A stretch of 64,000 nt of DNA from Trichomonas vaginalis G3 (lineage: Eukaryota; Parabasalia; Trichomonadida; Trichomonadidae): the NCBI RefSeq assembly GCF_026262505.1, contig NC_067203.1, positions 186,001 through 250,000 of the forward strand, read 5' to 3'. The notes beneath the pieces were generated by a model. That model was not told the DNA's origin. It worked only from the letters and a program-made list of their open reading frames with translations, and ran no database searches. Below, in pieces: positions 9,891-19,133 of the stretch. The stretch's first letter is position 1, and each line of letters starts with the position of its first letter. The position numbers and the translations under genes are program-made.

Positions 9891-11162
9891 ATGAATCTGA
9901 CCATTCAAAGATTAACTGTTTCTTCATTAAGTAATAGTCCTCTAATGGTCAATTCCCATTCCACTTTAACGAAATTTAACATTTTTTCCAATTCTATTTT
10001 TAAAAATCACATTAATTCAATATATTTCTCACACGAACAAAACCAAAATACATTATTTGATAAGATACAATTCCAAAAAATACTGAATTCCCCTATTAAA
10101 CTCGATAGTTTTTCTTCAAAATCGTATTCAAAGAAAAAATTCTCGCAACCTTTAAGTTTAAACGGCAATTCTCATATTACTATTCAAAAATGTAGATTTG
10201 TTCAATGCATTACTAACGAAAGATATGGAGGTGGCGGAATTTTCGCTTACGGCCTCAAAGGATCACTCACAGTTAGTGAATGCATGTTCTTTGACTGTTC
10301 TAGCATACATAGACTTGGCAATGGCGGTGCCATTTCCTTTTGCGAAGGCAGAGCACAACTCACCTTTGAAAAGTCTTGTTTTGTTCAATGCTCATCAGTA
10401 GCGAGTGGCCACGCGATATTTCTGAAATCATCCATGTCAAATGCCTTCATTGAAAACATTGAATGCGTTGATTGTCCTTCCACTTTCTACAAAACGCAGT
10501 CTTCTACGATAGAACACAATTGTATGGCCAATACATCATATATCAACATTTCAAAGTGCAATACTCAAAGAACTCCAGGAATTAAATCCAGAATTGGCGA
10601 ATCATTTATAAAATACGAGTACATTAACATGGATTCATTGAACACTGATAGGCATGGCTATATCTACGAAATTGCATTCAATAATCCAAATATTACAGCA
10701 CAAGTTCAATATTGGAACTTATTTAATTGCACAGGAGGGTTTAGATATATTGGAAGTTATAAAACATCGGCAGTAGTTACATTAAAATCCCATATTTTCA
10801 AACAATGCGGAACAAAACTTACTTTCGCAATAACTTCAAAAGGTTCATCAATTATCATGTCATATTTTATTGCCGATGCACCGATTATTAAAGATCTTGA
10901 TCAAGGTCCCTTGGAATTGCTTGAATTTTCTCAAAATCAAAATCCAGTCATGAATTCTTATAATTCTGTTATGGATGGCTTATGCATTTATATTCCACCG
11001 ACAATAAACTTCGAGATTACACCTGCAATTATTGTTATTTTCATAGCCTTCCTCATTATTTTGTTTATCACTTTTGTTTTAATCGGAAGAATTGCACAGC
11101 ACTACATGCGTGCTAGAGATATGCGTTACACTCTACTCTCAGTTCCAGAAATTATTCAATGA
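9891..11162 (+). CDS. Pmp-like surface protein with C-terminal membrane anchor
   Basis: 423 aa, open. The middle carries GGGIFAY and GGAISFC motifs with repeated F-x-x-C segments (CRFVQC, CMFFDC, CFVQC). This is the signature of the beta-helical polymorphic-membrane-protein-like family that is large in Trichomonas. One strong transmembrane helix lies near residues 378-400 (IIVIFIAFLIILFITFVLIG), followed by a short basic cytoplasmic tail of about 24 residues. Surface display and adhesion are the usual proposals. Length is at the short end for the family, and no signal peptide is visible at the start, so the 5' end may be lost or the chosen ATG may be internal. An initiator motif at 9881 supports expression from here. 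Confidence 0.75.
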   Translation: MNLTIQRLTVSSLSNSPLMVNSHSTLTKFNIFSNSIFKNHINSIYFSHEQNQNTLFDKIQFQKILNSPIKLDSFSSKSYSKKKFSQPLSLNGNSHITIQKCRFVQCITNERYGGGGIFAYGLKGSLTVSECMFFDCSSIHRLGNGGAISFCEGRAQLTFEKSCFVQCSSVASGHAIFLKSSMSNAFIENIECVDCPSTFYKTQSSTIEHNCMANTSYINISKCNTQRTPGIKSRIGESFIKYEYINMDSLNTDRHGYIYEIAFNNPNITAQVQYWNLFNCTGGFRYIGSYKTSAVVTLKSHIFKQCGTKLTFAITSKGSSIIMSYFIADAPIIKDLDQGPLELLEFSQNQNPVMNSYNSVMDGLCIYIPPTINFEITPAIIVIFIAFLIILFITFVLIGRIAQHYMRARDMRYTLLSVPEIIQ

Positions 11163-11322
11163 TTCTATTAATTTCAATTTCTTTTTGTTTGTTATTTTTT
11201 TATAGAGTAAATACATTGTTATTATCCAAAATTGATATATTTCGTAGAATTCCAATAAAATGAAGTCAATTTTACCGATTATTTCGGTTTTGGCCAGCCA
11301 GAAACAAATAAAGTGAAATAAA

Positions 11323-11429
11323 GTATGTATCCACAATAATCGGGACTGAAGACATCTGAGAACCTCACTGAAGAATGAGGAAAACTTAGCTCGTCAGACC
11401 CAAACTTTATCTTTACAACTAACACACAG
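11323..11429 (+). other. Spliceosomal intron signature (trichomonad type)
   Basis: GTATGT at 11323-11328 and ACTAACACACAG at 11418-11429 are 107 bp apart. The 12-base 3' signal, which joins branch point and acceptor, is the hallmark of the few Trichomonas introns, and GTATGT fits their donor. Length is in the usual range. The flanks are not clearly coding: stops lie just before the donor, and downstream one frame stays open for only about 32 codons. It may belong to a non-coding or decayed transcript. Confidence 0.6.
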
Positions 11430-12499
11430 TTTTTAGATTATTTTCTCTCAACTTAGGCTTTAAATTCCAAATTAAGGGATTTTTATTCCCATTTGATGAA
11501 ACTCAGTCCATTTTCGTACAAAAGTAAATAATTGACTTTATTATTTTTTCAAAATATTATTATTTTGAATGATTTTTAAAATTTAATTGAAAAAACATCG
11601 GCTTTCATCTAACTTATCCATTATTATATACGCAAATCTTTTTACTCTTCTTTAGATTTCAATTTTAGTTCAATTTTTCGTGGATTCGTGCTCTTTGTTA
11701 TACCATTATCAGTCAAAATTAAGATACTATGGCTACTGATGGAAATAATTTGTTATTGTGAAAAAGTTTCGAATAAAATAAAGGTAACTAAACTCCTTTC
11801 GCCGATCCGATTTGCCCCATATTTAAAATATAGCTTGCATATGTAGAAGAAAAGCTAATTTTGAAGTACGCCCGAAATCCACCAACAGGATTTCGAGCTA
11901 CTAAAAAGGTACTTTTAAATGTGATTTGTTTTATAAAAAATTAAATTTATTTTAAGATCAGACTAAAAACTAATTTTATGGAAAATCTATATCGACAAAT
12001 TTATTACTTATTGGGTATATAGAATTTTTGATTATGGCGATTATGTCTGATATGCTTCCAATAAGCCAAAACAGTGTTTTGGGAGTGATTAAATACAAAA
12101 AAATCTGGCGATGCTTTACGTGGCAAATGGTCGAATGGTTATTACCCCTTACTATTGGGTACCGGGGACGCTAGTTCGAAACTGATGCACTATATTTTTT
12201 TTACAAAATGCGTTTATTAGGACAGGGGAAAGAAAGGTTGCCAATATAATATATTTAAATAAATACAACTAATCTAGCATAAAAAAACTATTGAATATTT
12301 GAATTCAATAAAAATTTATATAAAATACATGTAAAGCATAAATTACTATATAAATCAAGCTGTATTTTGTTTTAAACACCGATTGTTTCATATAATATAT
12401 ATTCAACTCAAGTTTCTAATTAAGGATTTCATATAACATTTAGCATATGATCAGCAACAATTAAAATTAGTATTACAATTAAAAAAAAAAAAAAAAAAA
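11430..12499. other. AT-rich non-coding stretch before Polinton B
   Basis: No gene seen. The stretch ends in a poly-A run of about 20 bases directly against the Polinton B tip. A tRNA-like pair of Pol III boxes near 12128-12180 does not fold into a good cloverleaf (see rejected items). Confidence 0.5.
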
Positions 12500-12545
12500 A
12501 GGACTGGGGCTTCCAGGCACTTCGTGCCCTCTAGCCCCGAAGATG
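12500..12545. repeat. Polinton B tip with nested hairpin
   Basis: Outer arms GGGGCT (12506-12511) and AGCCCC (12533-12538), inner arms GGCAC (12516-12520) and GTGCC (12524-12528) around a TTC loop. Copy C has GGCGC/GCGCC in the inner arms, so the pair has changed on both sides together. Confidence 0.75.
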
Positions 12546-12600
12546 TTTTGTCACTTTTCTGTCACTTTTCAGGAAAAAACATTTTTATTATATATATAAA

Positions 12601-13420
12601 ATGAATTTTACAAAACCACCGTTACCCTTCTTTGGAAATAAGAGTAGATGTAAAGATATTCTATTGAGAGAACTTAAGAAACTACCGAATGGTCTAACAT
12701 TTGTAGATTTGTTCGGTGGAAGTTTCTATATATCTCATTTGTGCCATACTGTATTTCCTGACTCAAAGATTATATGCAATGACTTCGACAACTATATGAA
12801 CCGTCTCAAACATATACCAGACACAAACAAAATATTGAAAGAGTTAAAAGAAAAGATACCTATAGGCAAGATGGAACGTATACCATTAGATAAGAAAAAT
12901 ACTGTCAGAGAGGTTTTGAAAAAAGCAGAGTATATTGACTGGGATAGTATATCTTCTAGACTATTATATAGTGGTTCTATAAGAGTTCATGACATTGAAA
13001 CACTTATGTCAAAAGTTTTATATCTTAACTATACAAAGGTTTTCAAAGAGAACATAGAAAAATATACTGAGGGTATAGAGTTTGTGAGATGTCGTTGGAC
13101 AGAGTTGTATGAAAAATATAAAAACAAGGAAAATGTTTTCTTTATAGTAGACCCGCCGTTCTATAACACATGGGATTTTCAATACCAAGTAGACTGGACT
13201 TTGAGAGACTCTTTAGAAACTTTAGACGTTTTACATAACCATCCATGCTTTTACTTTACATCCGATAAAAGTGGTTTGGAAAAGTGTCATGAGATGGTTA
13301 GAGGACATACATGACTATGAGTATAGATATGACAAGATAGAATATGAGAGAGGTCCTATAAACTGGAGAAAGTGTCATAACAAAGAAATTTTATTGGTAA
13401 GTAAATGTGGTTTGAAATAG
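12601..13420 (+). pseudogene. D12-class adenine DNA methyltransferase, copy B
   Basis: Broken counterpart of the open gene at 40267-41094 in C. PPLPFFGNKSR, VDLFGGSFYISHL and DPPFYNTWDFQYQVDW can be read in this span, the motifs of Dam-like N6-adenine methyltransferases. The element promoter motif ATTTTTATTATATATATAAAATG precedes the start. Confidence 0.75.
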
Positions 13421-13536
13421 GACTACTTGTTTTAGGTTTTTTCCATTGTGTCATTTACTTATTTGACGTGGCAGAAAGATATAGAGAATATGAAGATGAA
13501 CCAATGTCTGCAAATGTTCAGCATATGTACTCGTAA
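13405..13536 (+). CDS. 43-aa single-pass membrane peptide
   Basis: Starts MWFEIGLLVLGFFHCVIYLF, so the first half is one hydrophobic helix. The second half is charged (VAERYREYEDEPM). It overlaps the end of the methyltransferase by 16 bp. The homologue at 40160-40291 in C is open too, with only a few changes, which argues for a real gene despite its size. A holin-like, membrane-remodelling or virion-envelope role is possible but unproven. Confidence 0.55.
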   Translation: MWFEIGLLVLGFFHCVIYLFDVAERYREYEDEPMSANVQHMYS

Positions 13537-13559
13537 GAGATATTTTTATCTAATATTAA

Positions 13560-13924
13560 ATGGACGCACAGAACTTAGGCGAATGCACAGCAACCTGGAC
13601 AACCAAACCCAGAGAATATTCCAAATGAAGTTAGAATACAAACTGCAATGGCAAACTATGGTCAAGTGCCAACAGATGTACAAATGCAAACTGCCATGTC
13701 AAATGACGCTGCGTTAGGTTTGCCACCATGGTATGCAAATATGAGATGGAAAGAGTTTTATACAAACCCTGAAGTGGGATATAAACAACTCTATGCAGAT
13801 GACGCGAACACAGGAGTTGACCCAGAGTAATGTTTTCTACCAGAGGAGAAATAGAATGTATGAGCTCCAGTTAAAAAATGCTATGGAACTCAACAGGAAA
13901 CGTAAGAGACTAGGTGGACATTAG
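13560..13924 (+). pseudogene. Gln/Asn-rich small Polinton protein, copy B
   Basis: Broken counterpart of the open 120-aa gene at 39774-40136 in C. The family has a Gln/Pro/Asn-rich N-terminal part with repeated TAM(A/S)N(Y/D) segments and a basic Arg/Lys-rich tail. Function unknown; the virion gene neighbourhood suggests a structural or scaffold role. Confidence 0.55.
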
Positions 13925-13942
13925 ATTTTTACATATAGTAAA

Positions 13943-14185
13943 ATGGGTTTCTTTGGAAGAATAGGAAACTTCTTTCGAAATGTTGGAAGAGGTATATGGA
14001 ATGGAATAAAAACCGTAGGAAGAGGAATTTGGAACGGAGTCAAAAATATTGGTAAAAGAGTAGGTCAGTTCGTTGGTATTATACCTAAAGACCCTGAACC
14101 AGAAGAACAAGCTCCTGTTATACAACAGCCTGAACCTGCACCACAGTCTAGTTGGCAACCAAATCCAACACCTCAACCGTATTAA
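13943..14185 (+). CDS. 80-aa amphipathic protein (pVI-like layout)
   Basis: Open, starts MGFFGRIGNFFRNVGRGIWN and repeats VGRGIWNG before KNIGKRVGQFVGIIP. The N-terminal 50 residues form a basic amphipathic helix pattern (G-I-W-N-G repeats). The C-terminal 30 are Pro/Gln-rich. A near-identical gene lies at 39513-39755. The layout recalls membrane-lytic capsid peptides. The promoter motif GATTTTTACATATAGTAAAATG abuts the start. Confidence 0.6.
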   Translation: MGFFGRIGNFFRNVGRGIWNGIKTVGRGIWNGVKNIGKRVGQFVGIIPKDPEPEEQAPVIQQPEPAPQSSWQPNPTPQPY

Positions 14186-14187
14186 AA

Positions 14188-15036
14188 TTATATTTTTACC
14201 TTTCGATAGTAGTTGTATATGAAGCTAAGTTCTAAGTAAAACGCATGGTATATATGGAACTATTCTCTTTCTTCCATCTGTTGTAAACCATACTTGAAAG
14301 TCTGAAATACTTCCACTCGGTGGTTCATATAGCTTTGTAGGTTTTTCGTAAAAGTCATTTGCCAAGCATAAAAAAGAGTTTTGTGCACCAGAAAATGAAG
14401 CATGAACTATAATAGCATCTGAGTCGAAACATTTTCATATGTTCCATTAGGGTTTTCGACTTCATAAAAGTTCGGGTGTACTGGATATTCTGCAGGCTGA
14501 TTTAACATCCTCAAAAATCTATACCATGCCAAGTTGTTATATTTTGTAGAAATATAAACGTCTTCTCCAAGGTCTTCTATTCTATTGATTTTAAACAGTT
14601 GCATTTTTCCTGTCATATATAATATCGAGATGGTACTCTCCTTCGTCAATGTTGTACTGTTTTGCATATTCGAGATAGATATCGTTTATTTTTTCTTGAA
14701 AAGCTTGAAGAGTTGTTTCTAAGTTTACAAGCAAATTCACTTGTAAAAGTTTTCCCTGTTCAAATTTCTCATACGTATGTTTTTCTTTGTTATAGTATCG
14801 AATTTCAAAAGCGACCGTAAATGGGAAACCATGTATGGCTTCTGAAATGAACTTCATTCTACGAAAGCCAACAGCTTTTGTGACGGATGGGTCTCTTAAC
14901 CATCTTAAGGGTAGTCAAAACGATAGCCTTCATGTTTTACGGTCTCTGTCTCAAACTTTTGACCGACATTCGTAAAAAGTTCATCTAATGGTTTAGTTGT
15001 AGCAACTCTTGAATTTTCTTTTTCTATTGAAAGCAT
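14188..15036 (-). pseudogene. Conserved Polinton structural-type protein, copy B
   Basis: Broken counterpart of the open 282-aa gene at 38660-39508 in C. It belongs to the same family as 31726-32586 and 45323-46204. It shares a bidirectional promoter-like gap of 18 bp with the fibre gene at 15055. Confidence 0.65.
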
Positions 15037-15054
15037 ATTTTATCTAGAATAAAA

Positions 15055-16430
15055 ATGTCGAAAGAAACAGCGTCTATGAGAGAAATACAACACAACCGAC
15101 AACTCATTTTGCAAGCTCTAAATAAGAACACAACAAACTTTTCAAACTATTCTAAGATATCTGAGTCATTGAAAGAAGGAAACTTAAAACTGACATTAAA
15201 CCCAATGACAGATGAGTTTCTGTTTCAAGACAGTAAGAACCATACTGTCTGTGTAAATCCAACAAAAGGAACTTTAAACGAGAAGCCTATAAAAGAACTT
15301 CTTTTGAAAGCAGATATTGACAACAAAGCTGACAAAGAGTATGTCATTGAAAAAGTTCAAGAAGAACATGACAGAGCAGATGCAACATATGCAACAAAAG
15401 AGGATGTTGAAAAGAAAGCTGACAAAGAGTATGTTGACGATGAGTTAGCATATCTGGCTAGTGGGTTAGTGAAGAAGGCAGATAAGGAATATGTGGATGA
15501 AAAAGACAATGAAATTATAAAAAGGGTTGAATGGTACCATGAACGGACATCGAAGATTTTAGAAGGTAAAGCCAATACAGGGTGGGTTTCAGGATGTTTA
15601 GACCTTAAAGCGGATAAGAACCATACACATACCATTGCAAATATTACAAACTTACAAGAAAAGTTAGATGGCAAAGCTGACAAGAACCATACACATACCA
15701 TTGCAAATATTACAAACTTACAAGAAACCTTAAACAGTAAAAGTGACGTTGGACATACACATAACTTCTTCTCAACTGTTGGTATAGAAAGTATTTTAGG
15801 AACAATTGAAAAAACTGGTGGGGGTGGATTATATTTTAAACCTCCTAACTTTCCAGAAGGTTTAACATCGGATAAAGACATTAAATGTAGAAATGTCTAT
15901 GTCATGGAGGATGAAAACAAAGTTAAATTCACTGCTCAAGATTTATATGATAAAAAAGCTGACAAAACAGAGCTTCAAAACGTTAAAGACAGAAATACTT
16001 CAAACACTATATCCTATAGGTTCTATTTAATACGTCAATGAACTCTACCAGACCAAGAAGTAGTACTTGGTCTCGGAACTTGGACTCAAATAGTCGACAG
16101 GTTTTGTATTGTGCAAACTCTTCAAAGGAAACAGGTGGAAGTAAAACGATTTCAGGTGCAAATTTACCTGCGCACAGTCACTACATAGATTTAAGTACAA
16201 CTAACGCAGGTTGGCATAGTCATAGATATTGGGATTGGTCATCAATGACAAAAGGTAAAGGATATGATGTTAAAAACAACGTTAAGTTTGCTATAGATTG
16301 TTACTGGAGTAACACTGAGGGAGGAGGAAACCATATACATCGCGTTTCAGGGTATACGCAAACAACGGGACAAAGTAAAGACTACATGCCACCTTACATG
16401 ACAGTTTACGCATGGTATAGAAATGCTTAG
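15055..16430 (+). pseudogene. Tail-fibre-like protein, copy B
   Basis: Counterpart of the 524-aa fibre at 37067-38641, broken here. The shaft has KADKEYV and GHTHTIANITNLQE segments; only two of the latter are seen, against five or six in C. The C-terminal head (SKETGGSKTISGANLPAHSH) looks like a phage tail-collar domain. It overlaps the convergent integrase by 4 bp. Confidence 0.7.
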
Positions 16431-17386
16431 TCGTCATTTTCAACTTCTTTAGCATATTCGTCAGGAGTTGTCTTATATTTGTTAGGAACTGTCTTTGAAA
16501 GTATACCACCTTGAACTTTGACAAGTTTGAAACGAGGTCTGACAATAGTAGTTTTATCTTCTGCTTGCAGTGTGTACATTTTGCCATGTTTGCCTAAAAC
16601 TTCATAATATTCTCTTGTATACTTTCTTCTATTTTTACGAACACGAATGCGAGTACCTGTCGAGTTCCCATTGTTGTCATAGTCAATAGTATTTTCATAT
16701 GGGTCGCGTTTGGGTATTTCTATTTTTACTTTGTCACCTTTCTTAAGTTTGAAGCCTGGCATTCTTTCTTGTTTGTCTCTTTTGACTAAACTATTAAATA
16801 TATAGTCTTTCTCTAAGTCAGGGTTGTTTTTCATTTCTTCGGGGGAGTGGTTTCCCAAACCTTTTTGTTTACGGCTATTGTAAATATTTAAAACTTGTCT
16901 CATCTTTGCCATGGAGAAGTGTCTATATTTGTCGTCATATGACATTTCATTTGCTTCACCACCTTGTGGTTGATTTAAGTCTCTTAAGATTTTTATACAA
17001 CTGTCAATGACACCAAGAGCAGAATGGTTTTGGTCGACAATGAAATATTGGTTTACATTTTTTGAACGCAGATAGTTTTTAATATCGTCTGATTTGAAAG
17101 AACTTTCACAGTCAGATGTCAGTTTTGTTGGATGGTATTTGTCAACAAATATTGTCAAAGCAGTTTTCACATCTAAAATATTTTTGGACCATAATGGTAT
17201 GGCTTCACAGTATCTTGTGTTTTGACCGACAAATATTAGCCAGTATGGTGGTCCATCTTCTCTATACCTCGGAATGTTTTCCAAGATATCCATAAACCAA
17301 GCATTTGGTGTTGAACTAAAGATTTTTACCATGAGTGCTTTCTTTGTTGCTTTAGAAACATACGGGTCCTTGTTTGAATTCGTCAT
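16427..17386 (-). CDS. Polinton RVE integrase, copy B
   Basis: Open, 319 aa. The core has AWFMDIL, KLTSDCESSF and QNHSALGVIDSCIK at the three acidic motif positions, in the order expected of Polinton integrases. The C-terminal third (KGDKVKIEIPKRDPYENT and following, rich in Lys, Arg and Tyr) looks like a chromo- or SH3-type DNA-binding tail. It is divergent from the gene at 17403 with only 16 bp between the two start codons. The C-copy at 36111-37070 is also open. Confidence 0.85.
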   Translation of the reverse strand: MTNSNKDPYVSKATKKALMVKIFSSTPNAWFMDILENIPRYREDGPPYWLIFVGQNTRYCEAIPLWSKNILDVKTALTIFVDKYHPTKLTSDCESSFKSDDIKNYLRSKNVNQYFIVDQNHSALGVIDSCIKILRDLNQPQGGEANEMSYDDKYRHFSMAKMRQVLNIYNSRKQKGLGNHSPEEMKNNPDLEKDYIFNSLVKRDKQERMPGFKLKKGDKVKIEIPKRDPYENTIDYDNNGNSTGTRIRVRKNRRKYTREYYEVLGKHGKMYTLQAEDKTTIVRPRFKLVKVQGGILSKTVPNKYKTTPDEYAKEVENDD

Positions 17387-17402
17387 TTTTAACCCATAAG
17401 AA

Positions 17403-17804
17403 ATGGGTTTATTTGGCGCATTAGCAGGAGTCGCATCTAGATTTTTGCCCGCAGTGGGAACACTAGCCAGAGGTGCATTTGGAATTGGAAGGAAGATTTT
17501 GAGTACTTTAGGTATACTGAAAGAGAAAGCACAACCTATTATACAAACTGTACAGAAAGGTTGGGAGGTAGCACGAGATGCAGCAAATCTTATTCCAAAT
17601 CCTGAAACAAGAGGAAAAGTTCAAGGATGGATGGACAATGTAGGAAGACAAGCAGGAAACTACTATAACAAAGCAAATGACTACTATAACCAAGCAGGAC
17701 ACTATATGGACCAAGGTGAAAGATTCTTTAACAGAGGATATAACCATGCACAACAGTGGGTAAACAATAACCAACCTCAACCGCCTCAAACGTGGAGAAT
17801 GTAA
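17403..17804 (+). CDS. 133-aa amphipathic virion-type protein
   Basis: Open. The N terminus is a hydrophobic amphipathic helix (MGLFGALAGVASRFLPAVGT and on), followed by NYYNKANDYYNQAGHYMDQG-type Tyr/Asn/Gln repeats and a Pro/Gln tail. A near-identical gene is at 35693-36094. Glycine-rich N-terminal helices of this type occur in small membrane-active capsid proteins. It shares its promoter gap with the integrase. Confidence 0.6.
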   Translation: MGLFGALAGVASRFLPAVGTLARGAFGIGRKILSTLGILKEKAQPIIQTVQKGWEVARDAANLIPNPETRGKVQGWMDNVGRQAGNYYNKANDYYNQAGHYMDQGERFFNRGYNHAQQWVNNNQPQPPQTWRM

Positions 17805-17822
17805 ATTTTTTTACTGAGATGA

Positions 17823-18734
17823 GAATAAATACGAAAAGAGACATCATAGCTGCCAGACAACCATTATATGAAATTCATTCAGTTTACAAAGTTTAATTTC
17901 TTTCCACAATAGTACATAATATAGTAGTATATTCGGAAATATGCATGCTCGATATCTCCAATTCACATCTCATGCATCTTATCGGAGATTAAGTAACTTT
18001 ATCTTGAAACTAGAAAAGTAATTAGCAAGTAGAATATATAAAAAATATAATGTTGTTTTATATTGATAAAACCATAAGAATGGCTATTCTAGAATGAAAT
18101 TTTAGTACCTATATTCAGTGAAAGGTTTATTTGTAGTTGAACTTTCAAATGAAAACTCAAGGATCCAAGAATTGAATTGCATTAACAAACCAATAATGAA
18201 ATATGATATATACATATATATTTTACCCATAAAAATAGAATTAAATCGATATTTAACTCAAATTGTCAAAATATCAACAAAATAATTTAAAAATAGATAT
18301 ATATATAAGAGAAATATGTGATTTTGGTGTTTAAAAAAGAAAAATATTGCCCAAACAAGTGTTCTAGCTAAAAAGGAAAAATGCATTATTTCATATTTCA
18401 ATATCAATGTTAAATATTAAAATAATCTGCCATTATTCAGACAGTTAAAAAATAAATACACTATAAGTTTAAGCTTTAGCTGTAAAATAAACAGTAATAT
18501 TAAATAAACATTATATTATATAGTCGGAGCGATTCTATATATGTACTCTTATGCCAACTAGTTACAACCTAGTAAAATACATGGAAATATTGTAATATCC
18601 TAGCATTGCTATCGAGAAATCAAAAAATATAAGCAAAAGTCATCTTATATTTAAAGATTTTTCAAGAGCTTTGTTTGGAAATTAGTTCATTGGAAGAAGT
18701 ATATAGATATGAAAACCCAAAGTATTAAAAAAAA
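17823..18734. other. AT-rich spacer between Polintons B and C
   Basis: No gene, repeat or RNA seen. It begins where similarity between B and C stops and ends in an A-run of nine or more bases against the C tip. Confidence 0.55.
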
Positions 18735-18840
18735 AGGTAGTGGGGCCTCCAGGCGCGTTGCGCCCTCTAGCCCTGAAGATGTTTAGTATAAATGAAGTTT
18801 ATATTTGGAGGGCTTCCAGGCGCGTTGCGCCCTCTAGCCC
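18735..18840. repeat. Left tip of Polinton C with a doubled hairpin
   Basis: The tip hairpin (GGCGC-GTT-GCGCC inner arms) appears at about 18739-18775 and again at about 18810-18842, separated by the subterminal GAAGATGTTTAGTATAAATG segment. The right tip has it once. The doubling may come from slippage or from a second element end. Confidence 0.7.
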
Positions 18841-19133
18841 ATAAGAAATTTTGCCCAAGAGGAGGACCGAACCCCAGCCGACCAGCCGTTGACTTTTTTG
18901 TAGAGCACTCAAAATAGTATAACTTTGTCCGGACAAGTAAGGGTCTATCGTCGCTACAGGAAAAGTTACAGGCGTTCCAAAGAAGTATACTTTGAGAAGC
19001 CTTTTCCCCTTATAGAATGAGATAGGACGGTTATTTTACAAAACTGACAACACTTTGACCGAGTAGTTTTTTGTGCTGAACAAAAAGTGTCATATAAACA
19101 TCTGTCAAAAACCGCTTTTTAACTTCACTTAAA

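Larger units (their letters stand above)
12500..17822. mobile_element. Polinton copy B (family 2), terminal 5.3 kb only
   Basis: Inverse match of 35680-41356 in copy C with the same gene order: methyltransferase, membrane peptide, small proteins, structural protein, fibre, integrase, amphipathic protein. The family call rests on the RVE integrase. The left tip is at 12500. Similarity to C stops abruptly near 17822, just past the 133-aa gene. The two integrases differ at roughly one residue in twenty-five. The copy is broken in about five places and the rest of the element is missing here. Confidence 0.85.

Noticed and set aside
12105-12195. tRNA-like A and B boxes (TGGTCGAATGG and AGTTCGAAACT) followed by a T-run
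   Set aside because: D and T arms pair only partly, and the anticodon arm would need a nine-base loop. Not reported as a tRNA; at best a degenerate Pol III-like promoter.
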